A stretch of DNA of 64,000 nucleotides, from NCBI RefSeq assembly GCF_020885975.1, contig NZ_AP025183.1, positions 744,001 to 808,000 on the forward strand, in the 5' to 3' direction. The notes beneath the pieces were generated by a model. That model was not told where the DNA came from and ran no database searches. It saw only the letters and a list, made by a program, of their open reading frames with translations. Below are positions 53,699 through 63,200 of this stretch, piece by piece. The position numbers and the translations under genes are program-made. Numbering within the stretch: the stretch's first letter is position 1; every line of letters starts with the position of its first letter. Source of the stretch: Flavobacterium ammonificans. Its GTDB lineage: Bacteria > Bacteroidota > Bacteroidia > Flavobacteriales > Flavobacteriaceae.

Positions 53699-54280
53699 TT
53701 ATTTTTTGTAAAAATTGTTGTGATCAATGTATTCCCATACTTTTGGAGTGAGCAAAGGCAATACATTTTTCCCTTTTTTGATATTTTCTCTAATAGATGT
53801 AGAAGAGATTTCTACAACCGGAGCATCAATCAAATGGATTTTCGAATGGTTTTTAAATAACGTATTTTCAGCTGTAGCGTCTAATCTTGGATAGACATAG
53901 ATTTCGTGATGCGCCAAAATAGCTTCGTAATTTTTCCATTTATGAAACGACTTCAAATTGTCTTCGCCCATAATTAAGGAGAACGCATGCTCAGGATATT
54001 TTTCTTCTAAGTGAACTAAGGTATTCACCGTATAATTGGGTTGCGAAAGTTTGAATTCAATATCGGAAGGTTTGATTTTAGGAAAATCTTCCGTTGCCAA
54101 AAACACCATTTCTAATCGGTGATGATCAGCTAAAAGAGTACTTTTCTTTTTCAATGGATTGTGTGGGGTAACCACCATCCAAACTTGATCTAAATCGGCA
54201 TGCTCCGCCATGTGATTAGCAATAATCAAATGCCCCACATGAATGGGATTAAACGTTCCGAAATAGAGACCTATTTTCAT
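53699..54280 (-). CDS. nadD: Nicotinate-nucleotide adenylyltransferase
   Basis: It joins ATP to nicotinate mononucleotide to make deamido-NAD, a late step of NAD synthesis. The 193-aa protein has the nucleotidyltransferase signature GTFNPIHVGH (residues 8-17) and the C-terminal ISSTSIREN motif that binds phosphates. VVTPHNPLKKK is the family substrate loop. Length is standard. It follows gmk and yicC on the same strand (gap to gmk 64 bases), forming a housekeeping cluster. Confidence 0.96.
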   Translation of the reverse strand: MKIGLYFGTFNPIHVGHLIIANHMAEHADLDQVWMVVTPHNPLKKKSTLLADHHRLEMVFLATEDFPKIKPSDIEFKLSQPNYTVNTLVHLEEKYPEHAFSLIMGEDNLKSFHKWKNYEAILAHHEIYVYPRLDATAENTLFKNHSKIHLIDAPVVEISSTSIRENIKKGKNVLPLLTPKVWEYIDHNNFYKK

Positions 54281-54344
54281 TTTTCAAAAACTAATTTTAC
54301 AAATTAACACGAATCCAAAATAATTAAATCTCACAAAATTTGTA

Positions 54345-54917
54345 CTAATTCGTGGCAATAAAATTTTTAACTAATTCATTCGCCTCCTCTAAAGCTACTT
54401 CTAAGTCGTAGTTTTTAATTACAACATCAAATTGAGGAGCAGTAGCCAATTCTACGTGAGCTTTTGCAATTCGCATATTGATTTTCTCATCGCTTTCTGT
54501 TGAACGTTCTTTCAATCTGCGTTTGAGTTCGTCCACACTTGGTGGTTTCACAAAAACAGCCAAAGTTTCTTCTGGAAATTTCGATTTGATTCGCAATCCA
54601 CCTGCAACATCAATATCAAAAATCACATTTTTTCCTTTGGCCCAAATGCGTTCTACTTCGCTTTTTAAAGTCCCGTAAAAATTATCGCGGTACACTTCTT
54701 CCCATTCGACAAAATCTTCATTTTTGATGTGTTTTTTGAATTCGGGAATGGACATAAAATAATAGTCTTTTCCATTCACTTCTTCGCCACGGGCTTCGCG
54801 AGTAGCTGCCGAAATGGAGAATTCCAAGTTCAAATCCTCTTGCTTTAATAAATGCCTAACTATGGTAGTTTTTCCTGAACCCGATGGTGCTGAGAATACG
54901 ATTAATTTTCCTTTCAT
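54345..54917 (-). CDS. gmk: Guanylate kinase
   Basis: It phosphorylates GMP to GDP with ATP. The 190-aa protein has the P-loop SAPSGSGKTT (residues 9-18), the GMP-binding SAATREARGEEVNGKDYYF region (R and Y residues), FVEWEEVYRDNFYGT, and the DIDVAGGLRIK motif. All family landmarks are present in the expected order and the length is normal. It lies 10 bases after yicC on the same strand, as in many bacteria. Confidence 0.97.
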   Translation of the reverse strand: MKGKLIVFSAPSGSGKTTIVRHLLKQEDLNLEFSISAATREARGEEVNGKDYYFMSIPEFKKHIKNEDFVEWEEVYRDNFYGTLKSEVERIWAKGKNVIFDIDVAGGLRIKSKFPEETLAVFVKPPSVDELKRRLKERSTESDEKINMRIAKAHVELATAPQFDVVIKNYDLEVALEEANELVKNFIATN

Positions 54918-54927
54918 ACTATTCTAA

Positions 54928-55788
54928 TTACAGTACATTCAATACCTGCTCCTTAATTTTCTCCAATTCGTCTTTCATTTGAACGACTAATTTTTGCATC
55001 TGTGCATGATTCGATTTAGAACCCATGGTATTGATTTCACGTCCCATTTCCTGGGTGATAAAACCTAATTTTCTACCATTAGCTTCCGTTCCTTTGATAG
55101 TTTCTAAGAAATAATCCAAGTGATTCGTTAAGCGCACTTTTTCTTCGGTAATGTCTAATTTTTCTAGATAATAAATCAATTCTTGTTCGAAACGATTTTC
55201 ATCAACGGCTACTTTTAACTCAGTTATCGCATTGTGCAAACGGTCTTTTATAGTTTGAACGCGTTCATGATCTAATGCCAAAGCTTCGTTCATATACCGG
55301 CGAATATTAGCAATACGCAATTGAAATTCTTTTTCAAGTGATTCTCCTTCGTCTTTTCTAAAGTTCAAGATGTTTTGTAGCGCCTCTTCAATAACCGTTT
55401 CAATTTGAGCCCAATCTTTCTCGTCAATTTCTTCACGCTCAATTTTCATTGTATCTGGCATACGAATTGCCATTTTCATCAATTCCACTTCATCAGCCTC
55501 AGCATAAACAGCTCTTAATTGTTCCATATATCCTTTAACAATTGGCACATTGACTTTGGTCGAAGTTTGTTCGGCAGTGCTTTCGATAAAAATCGAAAAA
55601 TCCACTTTACCTCTTTCTAATTTTAATGCAATTTGGTTGCGTAAGCCCAATTCCATTTCGCGGTAAAGCGAAGGCATTCGTACATTTAAATCGAGTCCTT
55701 TACTATTTAAAGATTTTACTTCTACCGTGATTTTTTTGGTTGGCAATTGCAAGGTGGCTTTGCCAAAACCAGTCATTGATTGTATCAT
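54928..55788 (-). CDS. YicC/YloC family endoribonuclease
   Basis: A 286-aa protein of the YicC family; the E. coli member is an endoribonuclease linked to degradation of the small RNA RyhB. Characteristic segments are visible: the start MIQSMTGFGKATLQ, VEVKSLNSKGLDLNVRMPSLYREME and the C-terminal GRKLGFITQEMGREINTMGSKSNHA. The order yicC-gmk is widely conserved. It is probably the first gene of the yicC-gmk-nadD unit. Length is normal. Confidence 0.93.
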   Translation of the reverse strand: MIQSMTGFGKATLQLPTKKITVEVKSLNSKGLDLNVRMPSLYREMELGLRNQIALKLERGKVDFSIFIESTAEQTSTKVNVPIVKGYMEQLRAVYAEADEVELMKMAIRMPDTMKIEREEIDEKDWAQIETVIEEALQNILNFRKDEGESLEKEFQLRIANIRRYMNEALALDHERVQTIKDRLHNAITELKVAVDENRFEQELIYYLEKLDITEEKVRLTNHLDYFLETIKGTEANGRKLGFITQEMGREINTMGSKSNHAQMQKLVVQMKDELEKIKEQVLNVL

Positions 55789-55825
55789 ATATGAATTGTG
55801 TAATAGCTACAAATGTATTGAAATT

Positions 55826-56725
55826 TTAGGATTTCTTAATCGTAACTAGATAAACCCCACTAAAAATTAGGGCTGCCGAAATTATTTTAATGCCGTTCAA
55901 CTCGTCTTTCCCTAATCCGATGGCAAAAATAGAAGCAAAAAGCGGTTGTAAATAAATGAAAACGGCTACAGTGGTTGGGCTTAATTCTTTCATAGAAAGC
56001 AGGTTCAATAAATAGGTTAAGAAGGTAGAGCAAAACACTACAAAACCTATTTTCCAATACATTTCAGAAGGAACTGCAATCCATTGAACGGATTGAAATT
56101 CTTCCCATCCAAAAGGTAAAACCATCAGAAATCCAGCGAGATAAATCCATTTTACAAAAGTGAAAGCTTGGTATTTATGCATTAATTTTTTAACAATAAT
56201 TAAATAATACCCATAAGAAATAGCATTTACTAAAACTAAAAAATTGCCTAAGCCTGCTTGTTTTAAATTGCCAATAGATTTTCCGTAAAGAATTAACAAG
56301 GCGGTTCCTAACAAACCCAAAAGGAGTCCGAAAATCATTCGCTTTTTCATTTTTTCTTTAACCAAAATTGCCGAAAGCACCATAACGATCATTGGAGTAG
56401 ACACCATTATTACTGCGGCGCTTATTGGCGATGTCAAACTTAATCCTTTGAAAAAAGTAAGCATATTGAGCGCTACCCCAAAGAAAGCGGCTGCAATTAT
56501 TCTTTTGTAATCGGACGGGTCTATTTTTTCTGCCGGCGATTTTTTGAATGCATTTATAGCTATCGATACCATCCAAAATAAAGCCATGGTTCCACCCACT
56601 CGTATCGCAATAAAACCAAAAGCGTCTATGTATTGAGGCATCACATCTTTAGCAATAGTGAATGTCACCCCATAAATTATGGAAACAATAGTAGCGGCTA
56701 GTAATGCGAGATTTCGTTTGTACAT
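55826..56725 (-). CDS. EamA/DMT-superfamily transporter
   Basis: A 299-aa inner-membrane protein with ten predicted transmembrane helices in two EamA repeats, for example LALLAATIVSIIYGVTFTIAKDV near the start and TTVAVFIYLQPLFASIFAIGLG in the second half. DMT transporters export or import metabolites such as amino acids; the substrate is not readable. Its ATG overlaps the stop of the ArsC-like gene by one base, so the two are translated from one transcript. Confidence 0.9.
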   Translation of the reverse strand: MYKRNLALLAATIVSIIYGVTFTIAKDVMPQYIDAFGFIAIRVGGTMALFWMVSIAINAFKKSPAEKIDPSDYKRIIAAAFFGVALNMLTFFKGLSLTSPISAAVIMVSTPMIVMVLSAILVKEKMKKRMIFGLLLGLLGTALLILYGKSIGNLKQAGLGNFLVLVNAISYGYYLIIVKKLMHKYQAFTFVKWIYLAGFLMVLPFGWEEFQSVQWIAVPSEMYWKIGFVVFCSTFLTYLLNLLSMKELSPTTVAVFIYLQPLFASIFAIGLGKDELNGIKIISAALIFSGVYLVTIKKS

Positions 56726-57075
56726 TAACTCAATGCTTTATGAACTTGAAGTATGTTTTGTTGGCTGTTGCCAATATATATGGCGCCCTTAATAATAAAA
56801 ACGGGACGACTTAAAAAAGTATAGTGTTCTAAGATGTATTTTTTGAAATCAGCTTCGGTCAAGGCTTTGTCTTTTAAACCTAAAGATTTGTACAATTGTG
56901 CTTTTTTACTAAAAAGAGCTTCGTAACTGCCTGAAAGTTGATACATCTCATCCAATTGCCCTTCCTTAATAGGGTCTTGTTTGATGTCGTGAAAAACTAA
57001 ATCATGTCCTTTTGGCAAGGCTTTAATGATTTTTCGGCAGGTATCGCACGAGGCGAGGTAGTATATTTTGTTCAT
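56725..57075 (-). CDS. ArsC/Spx family protein (arsenate reductase-like)
   Basis: A 116-aa thioredoxin-fold protein with the redox pair C10-x-x-C13 (SCDTCRK) near the N-terminus and FLSRPVFIIKGAIYIGN, the cis-proline segment. The HDIKQDP stretch is typical of the YffB/ArsC/Spx group. Classical arsenate reductases need an arginine triad and glutaredoxin; whether this protein reduces arsenate or acts as a Spx-like redox adaptor is not decidable from the sequence. No arsenic operon genes are nearby, and it is coupled to the DMT transporter. Confidence 0.82.
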   Translation of the reverse strand: MNKIYYLASCDTCRKIIKALPKGHDLVFHDIKQDPIKEGQLDEMYQLSGSYEALFSKKAQLYKSLGLKDKALTEADFKKYILEHYTFLSRPVFIIKGAIYIGNSQQNILQVHKALS

Positions 57076-57160
57076 TTTGAAACGAGATTACTTTTTTGCA
57101 AAGAAAATTCATTTGATACTTAAAATGATTATTTTTAGCAAAAATTTCAAATCAAACCTA

Positions 57161-57616
57161 ATGGAACAAACATTCGAACTGAACCGAACCCTACGAAAAT
57201 TAATTGCTCCTTTTTTAGAGGAATTGAGCCTAGACCAACTGAATACAATTCCTGAAGGATTTACCAATAATCTATTTTGGAATATTGCCCATGTCGTGGT
57301 AACTCAGCAGTTATTAGTGTATAAACTTTCAGGTTTGCCTATGTTAATTTCGGATGAATTGGTTGATAAATACAAGAAAGGTTCAAAACCTGAACAAGCC
57401 GCGTCTCAGGAAGATGTAAATCAAATTAAATCATTATTATTTGATACAATTGATCAAACACAAGCCGATTATGGGAGTGGTGTATTTACTCAATTTACCG
57501 AGTATCCAACCTCTAGTGGTTTTGTTTTAAAAAGCGTTCAGGACGCGATGGCATACAATAATTTCCACGAAGGACTTCATCTTGGAATAATAATGAGTAT
57601 GAAGAAAATAGTGTAG
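57161..57616 (+). CDS. DinB family protein
   Basis: A 151-aa four-helix-bundle protein of the DinB/YfiT superfamily of metal-binding enzymes. The start was set at 57161 (MEQTFELNRTLRKLI), because upstream in-frame ATGs would overlap the divergent gene. The metal histidine triad appears as H44 (NIAHVVVTQQ) and FHEGLHLGI near residue 138-142. Characterised relatives are bacillithiol or mycothiol transferases, but the thiol used here is unknown. It is divergent from the ArsC-like gene. Confidence 0.82.
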   Translation: MEQTFELNRTLRKLIAPFLEELSLDQLNTIPEGFTNNLFWNIAHVVVTQQLLVYKLSGLPMLISDELVDKYKKGSKPEQAASQEDVNQIKSLLFDTIDQTQADYGSGVFTQFTEYPTSSGFVLKSVQDAMAYNNFHEGLHLGIIMSMKKIV

Positions 57617-57774
57617 TTTTAAAAAGCAATTATTTTATAGTATTATTTGCGAAAACCATATTGTTTTCATTAAAAGCGCCGTTGTAAATGTAGATTTCTT
57701 CGATATAGCTTGTTAAAATTGTAAATCGTCAAAAAAAGTCAAAAATATAGAGGAATTTATTTGTGAATTACAAC

Positions 57775-57782
57775 TATCTTTG
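57775..57782 (+). promoter_or_regulatory. -7 box of gdhA
   Basis: TATCTTTG inside a partly palindromic ACAAC-tatcttt-GTTGT context (57770-57787). It lies 81 bases before the gdhA ATG. Confidence 0.5.
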
Positions 57783-57841
57783 TTGTAGTTACGAAATCGA
57801 TTTCTTAAATTGTAATCGGAACCCAAAATCAAGTATATAGA

Positions 57842-57862
57842 CCTAAAACTTAGTACCTAAAC
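57842..57862 (+). repeat. Heptad array before the gdhA start
   Basis: CCTAAAA, CTTAGTA and CCTAAAC are consecutive heptads ending one base before the ATG at 57864. They resemble the TACTAAA heptads before the crp paralogue 2 start. Confidence 0.45.
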
Positions 57863-57863
57863 T

Positions 57864-59207
57864 ATGGAAGATAAAATAAATCAATTTATGGCTTTGGTGG
57901 AAGCCAAAAATCCCAACGAACCGGAATTCATTCAAGCGGTGAGAGAGTTTGCTGAAACGGTAATTCCGTTCATCTCAGAACGTAAAAAATACGACGGGAA
58001 AAACATATTACTTCGAATAGCTGAGCCAGAGCGTTCTATTATTTTTAGAGTGCCATGGGTAGCAGATAATGGAGAAATTATCGTAAATCGTGGGTTTAGA
58101 ATTCAAATGAATTCCGCTATCGGACCGTATAAAGGCGGAATCCGTTTTCATCATACCGTGAACTTATCGGTATTGAAATTCTTGGCTTTCGAACAAGTAT
58201 TCAAAAATAGTTTGACTACACTACCAATGGGTGGTGGAAAAGGAGGCTCTGATTTTGATCCGGAAGGAAAATCAGATGGTGAAATCATGCGTTTTTGTCA
58301 ATCATTTATGACGGAATTGTGTCGTCATATTGGACCTGACTTGGATGTGCCTGCGGGAGATATTGGAGTTGGAGCCAGGGAAATTGGTTACTTATTCGGA
58401 CAATACAAACGCATTCGCAATGAATTTACGGGGGTATTAACTGGAAAAGGATTGGCTTACGGTGGTTCGTTAATTCGCCCAGAAGCAACAGGATACGGTG
58501 TAGTGTATTTTACAGAGCAAATGTTGCGTTCTATCGGTCATGAAATTAAAGGGAAAACGGTTGCTATTTCAGGTTTTGGAAATGTAGCTTGGGGAGTTGC
58601 TTTAAAAGTAAACGAACTAGGCGGAAAAGTAGTTACCCTTTCAGGTCCTGACGGATATATTTATGATCAAGATGGAATTTCAGGCGATAAAATTGAATTT
58701 ATGTTAGAGCTTCGTGCGCGAGGCGATAATAAAGCCGAAGCCTATTTAGAGAAATATCCGAATGCAGTTTTCCACAAAGGTAAAAGTCCTTGGGAAGCAA
58801 AAGTAGATATCGCTATTCCATGTGCTACTCAAAATGAATTGAACGAAGAAGATGCTAAAAAATTGATTGCTAATGGAGTAATTTGTGTTACTGAAGCGGC
58901 TAATATGCCTTGTACATTAGACGCTATTAAACAATTTTTAGATGCTAAAGTATTATTTGCTCCAGGAAAAGCTGCGAATGCTGGAGGAGTTGCCGCTTCT
59001 GGTTTAGAGATGACACAAAACTCGATTCGTTTGAACTGGACGAGCGAGGAAGTAGATGAACGATTAAAAGACATTATGGTGGGTATTCACAATCAATGTA
59101 AAAAATATGGTGCGGAAGAAGATGGGTATGTTAACTATGTAAAAGGAGCCAATATCGCTGGATTTGTAAAAGTAGCTGACGCTATGCTTGCACAAGGGGT
59201 GGTATAA
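57864..59207 (+). CDS. gdhA: NADP-specific glutamate dehydrogenase
   Basis: It interconverts 2-oxoglutarate plus ammonia and glutamate, mainly assimilating ammonia. The 447-aa length is that of the hexameric NADP-type enzyme of E. coli. Substrate and catalytic lysines are visible: K90 in GPYKGGIRFH and K126 in PMGGGKGGSDFDP. The cofactor domain has SGFGNVAWGVALK. Other family segments (DVPAGDIGVGAREIGYLFG, in part) match. It has its own promoter and terminator. NADP specificity is inferred from the family type, not proved. Confidence 0.95.
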   Translation: MEDKINQFMALVEAKNPNEPEFIQAVREFAETVIPFISERKKYDGKNILLRIAEPERSIIFRVPWVADNGEIIVNRGFRIQMNSAIGPYKGGIRFHHTVNLSVLKFLAFEQVFKNSLTTLPMGGGKGGSDFDPEGKSDGEIMRFCQSFMTELCRHIGPDLDVPAGDIGVGAREIGYLFGQYKRIRNEFTGVLTGKGLAYGGSLIRPEATGYGVVYFTEQMLRSIGHEIKGKTVAISGFGNVAWGVALKVNELGGKVVTLSGPDGYIYDQDGISGDKIEFMLELRARGDNKAEAYLEKYPNAVFHKGKSPWEAKVDIAIPCATQNELNEEDAKKLIANGVICVTEAANMPCTLDAIKQFLDAKVLFAPGKAANAGGVAASGLEMTQNSIRLNWTSEEVDERLKDIMVGIHNQCKKYGAEEDGYVNYVKGANIAGFVKVADAMLAQGVV

Positions 59208-59227
59208 GACTATTAATTCAAATACTT

Positions 59228-59264
59228 AAAACCTTCTTTCGATTTTCGAGAGAAGGTTTTTTTT
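59228..59264 (+). terminator. Terminator of gdhA
   Basis: AACCTTCT pairs with AGAAGGTT (stem within 59229-59258) with additional inner TCG/CGA pairing, followed by a run of eight T. Confidence 0.9.
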
Positions 59265-59285
59265 ATTTTGTGCGGTAGAGTATAC

Positions 59286-59293
59286 TATATTTG
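59286..59293 (+). promoter_or_regulatory. -7 box of recO
   Basis: TATATTTG, 18 bases before the ATG at 59312, leaving only a short leader. Confidence 0.55.
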
Positions 59294-59311
59294 TGAATCA
59301 ATTCTCAATAC

Positions 59312-60025
59312 ATGCAAGTCAAAACCAAAGCGATTGTTATTTCGGCATTAAAATTTCAGGAAAAAAGCCTGATTGTCAAATGCTTTACGTTAACGCACGG
59401 TTTGAAATCCTATTTTGTTCGAGATGCTTTTTCGGCTCGAAAATCGAATCAGAAAATTGCGTATTTCCAGCCGTTGAATATTTTGGAAATTGAAGCGGTG
59501 CATAAGAATAAAGGGACCTTGGAGAATTTCAAAGAAATTAAAATTGCCACACCTTTTCATTCGATTCATACTGACATTGTCAAAAGCACCATTGTCTTGT
59601 TTCTGTCAGAGATTTTGCATCATTCCATTCACGAAGAAGAAAAAAACGAACCGCTCTTTGCCTTTTTAGAAGCGGCCTTACAGTGGCTCGACAATCATAA
59701 TGAAACGGCTAATTTCCATTTGATTTTATTGCTTGAAATGACCAAGCATTTTGGATTTTACCCGGATGTTTCCGACAAGGATCAAGCCTTTTTCGAATTG
59801 ATAGAAGGTGTTTTTTCTCCGTTTCATGCAGTAAGTTCACTTACGGAACACGAAACCCTTTTATTCAAAAAACTGATTGATTTAAAATGGGATTCGGATC
59901 AAAAAATCTTCCATGTGATTGAAAGACAAATCCTCTTGAAAATCCTAATGGATTACTACAGTTATCATTTGGACGGCTTTCGAAAACCCAAATCGTTGGA
60001 TGTGTTGAAGGAGGTTTTTGCTTAA
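59312..60025 (+). CDS. recO: DNA repair protein RecO
   Basis: A recombination mediator that helps load RecA on SSB-coated single-stranded DNA in the RecFOR pathway. The 237-aa protein shows the N-terminal OB-fold start MQVKTKAIVISALKFQEKSLIVKCFT and the FARDAF-like FVRDAFSARK loop. A helical C-terminal domain follows. The usual zinc-binding cysteines of some RecO proteins are absent, as in other Bacteroidota. It is flanked by the gdhA terminator and a repeat-rich spacer before ileS. Confidence 0.9.
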   Translation: MQVKTKAIVISALKFQEKSLIVKCFTLTHGLKSYFVRDAFSARKSNQKIAYFQPLNILEIEAVHKNKGTLENFKEIKIATPFHSIHTDIVKSTIVLFLSEILHHSIHEEEKNEPLFAFLEAALQWLDNHNETANFHLILLLEMTKHFGFYPDVSDKDQAFFELIEGVFSPFHAVSSLTEHETLLFKKLIDLKWDSDQKIFHVIERQILLKILMDYYSYHLDGFRKPKSLDVLKEVFA

Positions 60026-60148
60026 AAAAACACGAATTTCACGAATTGGCACAAATTTCTCAGATGTAGTATGTCTCTTTGATAATATGCGAAATCTGTG
60101 TTTTAATTCCCTTTGAAAATCACACATTAATCAGTATCAATAACTTTT

Positions 60149-60176
60149 AGCTATTGCCTTTTGCCTTTTGCCTATA
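60149..60176 (+). repeat. GCCTTTT heptamer array upstream of ileS
   Basis: AGCTATT at 60149, GCCTTTT at 60156 and 60163, GCCTATA at 60170. It is very like the GCCTATT array before the DUF58 gene and lies 38 bases before the ileS ATG. Confidence 0.75.
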
Positions 60177-60214
60177 AATCATTACTTTCGCAACTCGATT
60201 TAGAAAAGCATACC

Positions 60215-63200
60215 ATGAGCACAAAATTTACTGAATACAAAGGACTTGACTTGCCAAAATCGGCAGAAGAAGTGCTGGATTTTTGGAAGAAAGAAACGAT
60301 ATTTGAAAAAACGGTAACTACCCGCGAGGGGAATCCGCCGTACGTATTTTTTGAGGGGCCGCCTTCGGCAAATGGTTTGCCAGGAATTCACCACGTGATG
60401 GCACGTGCTATTAAAGATATTTTTTGTCGCTATAAAACTCAAAAAGGGTTCCAAGTAAAGCGTAAAGCTGGATGGGATACCCACGGTTTACCTGTGGAAT
60501 TGGGTACCGAAAAAGAACTAGGAATTACCAAAGAAGATATTGGCAAAACCATCACCGTAGAAGAATACAACGAGGCGTGTAAACGCACTGTAATGCGCTA
60601 TACGGATGTTTGGAATGACCTAACAGAAAAAATGGGATATTGGGTAGATATGGAAGATCCGTACGTGACCTACAAACCCAAATATATGGAAACCGTTTGG
60701 TGGTTGTTGAAACAAATCTACAACAAGGATTTGATGTACAAGGGCTACACCATTCAGCCGTACTCACCAAAAGCGGGGACTGGATTGTCTTCGCACGAGG
60801 TCAATCAGCCGGGTTCGTACCGCGATGTAACTGATACAACCATTGTAGCACAATTCAAAACCAAATCCGAATCATTGCCGATTTTTTTACAAGGATTTGG
60901 CGATATTCATGTTTTGGCTTGGACGACAACACCTTGGACTTTGCCATCCAATACGGCTTTGACCGTAGGACCAAAAATTGATTATGTGTTGGTGAAAACC
61001 TTCAATCAGTATACTTTTTTACCAACGAATGTCATTTTGGCTAAAAATTTAGTTGGAAAACAATTCGGAAAAACCTTCTTCGAATCCACAGATGCGGCTG
61101 ATTTTGAAAACTTCAAGGCAGGAGATAAGAAAATTCCATTCCAAATTTTGGCGGAAGCCAAAGGAGCGGACTTGGTTGGGATTCGTTACGAGCAATTGAT
61201 GCCATTGGTTTTACCGTATCAAAATGCTGAAGATGCTTTCCGAGTGATTGCAGGAGATTTCGTTACTACCGAAGATGGAACAGGAATTGTGCATACCGCA
61301 CCTACTTTTGGTGCGGATGATGCTAAAGTAGCCAAAGAAGCTACTCCTGAAATACCGCCTATGTTGGTTTTGGACGAAAATGGCACGCCAGTTCCTTTGG
61401 TGGATTTACAAGGTAAATTTGTCAATGGACTCGGAGATCTTTCAGGCAAATACGTTAAAAACGAATACTATAACGAAGGTGAAGCACCGGAGCGTTCTGC
61501 CGATGTGGAAATTGCTATTCAGTTAAAAGAAGAAAATAAGGCGTTCAAAGTAGAGAAATACGTTCACAGTTACCCACATTGTTGGAGAACAGACAAGCCT
61601 ATTTTATATTACCCATTGGATTCTTGGTTCATCAAGATTACCGAGGTGCGCGACCGAATGTTTGACTTGAACGACACCATCAACTGGAAGCCAAAAGCGA
61701 CTGGAGAAGGTCGTTTTGGGAACTGGTTGAAAAACGCTAACGATTGGAATTTATCGCGTTCTAGATATTGGGGAATTCCGTTGCCAATTTGGAGAACCGA
61801 GGACAAACAAGAAGAAATTTTGATTGGTTCGGTTGAAGAATTGTACATCGAAATTGAAAAATCAATCCAGGCTGGTTTCCAAAAAACAAATCCGTTTGCT
61901 GGTTTTGAGATTGGAAATATGTCAGAAGCGAATTATGATTTGATTGATTTGCACAAAAATGTAGTGGACGAAATCACTTTGGTTTCGGCTTCAGGAAAAC
62001 CAATGCAACGCGAAAGCGATTTAATTGACGTTTGGTTTGATTCGGGAGCTATGCCGTATGCACAATGGCATTATCCATTTGAAAACAAAGAGTTGATTGA
62101 CCAAAACAAATCATTCCCTGCAGACTTTATCGCTGAAGGAGTGGATCAAACCCGTGGTTGGTTCTATACCTTACACGCTATTGGAACTTTGGTTTTTGAC
62201 AAAATTGCCTATAAAAATGTAGTTTCAAACGGATTGGTATTGGACAAAAACGGACAGAAAATGTCGAAACGTTTAGGGAATGCCGTTGATCCTTTTGAAA
62301 CTTTGAAAGAATATGGCCCAGATGCAACGCGTTGGTACATGATATCTAATGCGAACCCTTGGGATAACTTGAAATTTGACTTGGAAGGAATTGCTGAGGT
62401 GCGTCGTAAATTCTTTGGCACTTTATATAACACTTATTCATTCTTTAGTTTGTATGCTAATATCGATGGATTTACTTATTCAGAAGCTGAAATTCCGTTG
62501 GCAGATCGCCCAGAAATTGATCGTTGGATTATATCCGAATTGAATACGTTAATTAAAGATGTAGATGGTTTCTATGCTGATTATGAACCAACAAGAGCTG
62601 CTCGTGCGATTTCTGATTTTGTTCAAGAAAACTTGAGTAACTGGTACGTTCGTTTGTGTAGAAGACGTTTTTGGAAAGGTGAATATGCGCAAGATAAAAT
62701 CGCGGCCTATCAAACTTTATATACCTGTTTGTTAAGCATAAGTAAATTGGCTGCTCCAATTGCGCCATTTTATATGGACAAATTATACAGAGATTTAACA
62801 CAAGCGACACATTCAGAAGGTTTTGAGAGTGTACATTTGGCAAAATTTCCAGAATTCGTTGAAAACTTTGTTGATAAATCGTTGGAAAGCAAAATGCAAA
62901 AAGCACAAACGATTTCATCATTGGTATTATCGCTTCGTAAAAAAGAGATGATTAAAGTACGCCAACCTTTGCAAAAGGTAATGATTCCAGTACTTGACAG
63001 TAATCAAAGAGCTGAAATTGAAGCAGTATCCGATTTAATTAAAGCGGAGGTTAACGTAAAAGAAATAGTGCTTTTGGATGATGCCTCGGGTGTTTTGGTG
63101 AAGCAAATCAAACCTAATTTCAAGGCATTAGGACCTCGTTTTGGCAAAGACATGGGCTTGATTTCTAAGGAAATTCAAGGGTTTTCTCCAGATCAAATCA

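Noticed and set aside
54309..54355. CACGAAT/ATTCGTG inverted pair between nadD and gmk as a terminator
   Set aside because: The arms are only 7 bases with a 33-base loop and no T tract; it may be a worn copy of dispersed CACGAAT-type spacer repeats, also seen near 60036.
57770..57787. ACAAC/GTTGT palindrome at the gdhA promoter as a fourth copy of the operator
   Set aside because: Only 5-bp arms with an 8-base centre that contains the -7 box itself; spacing and core do not match the three operators.
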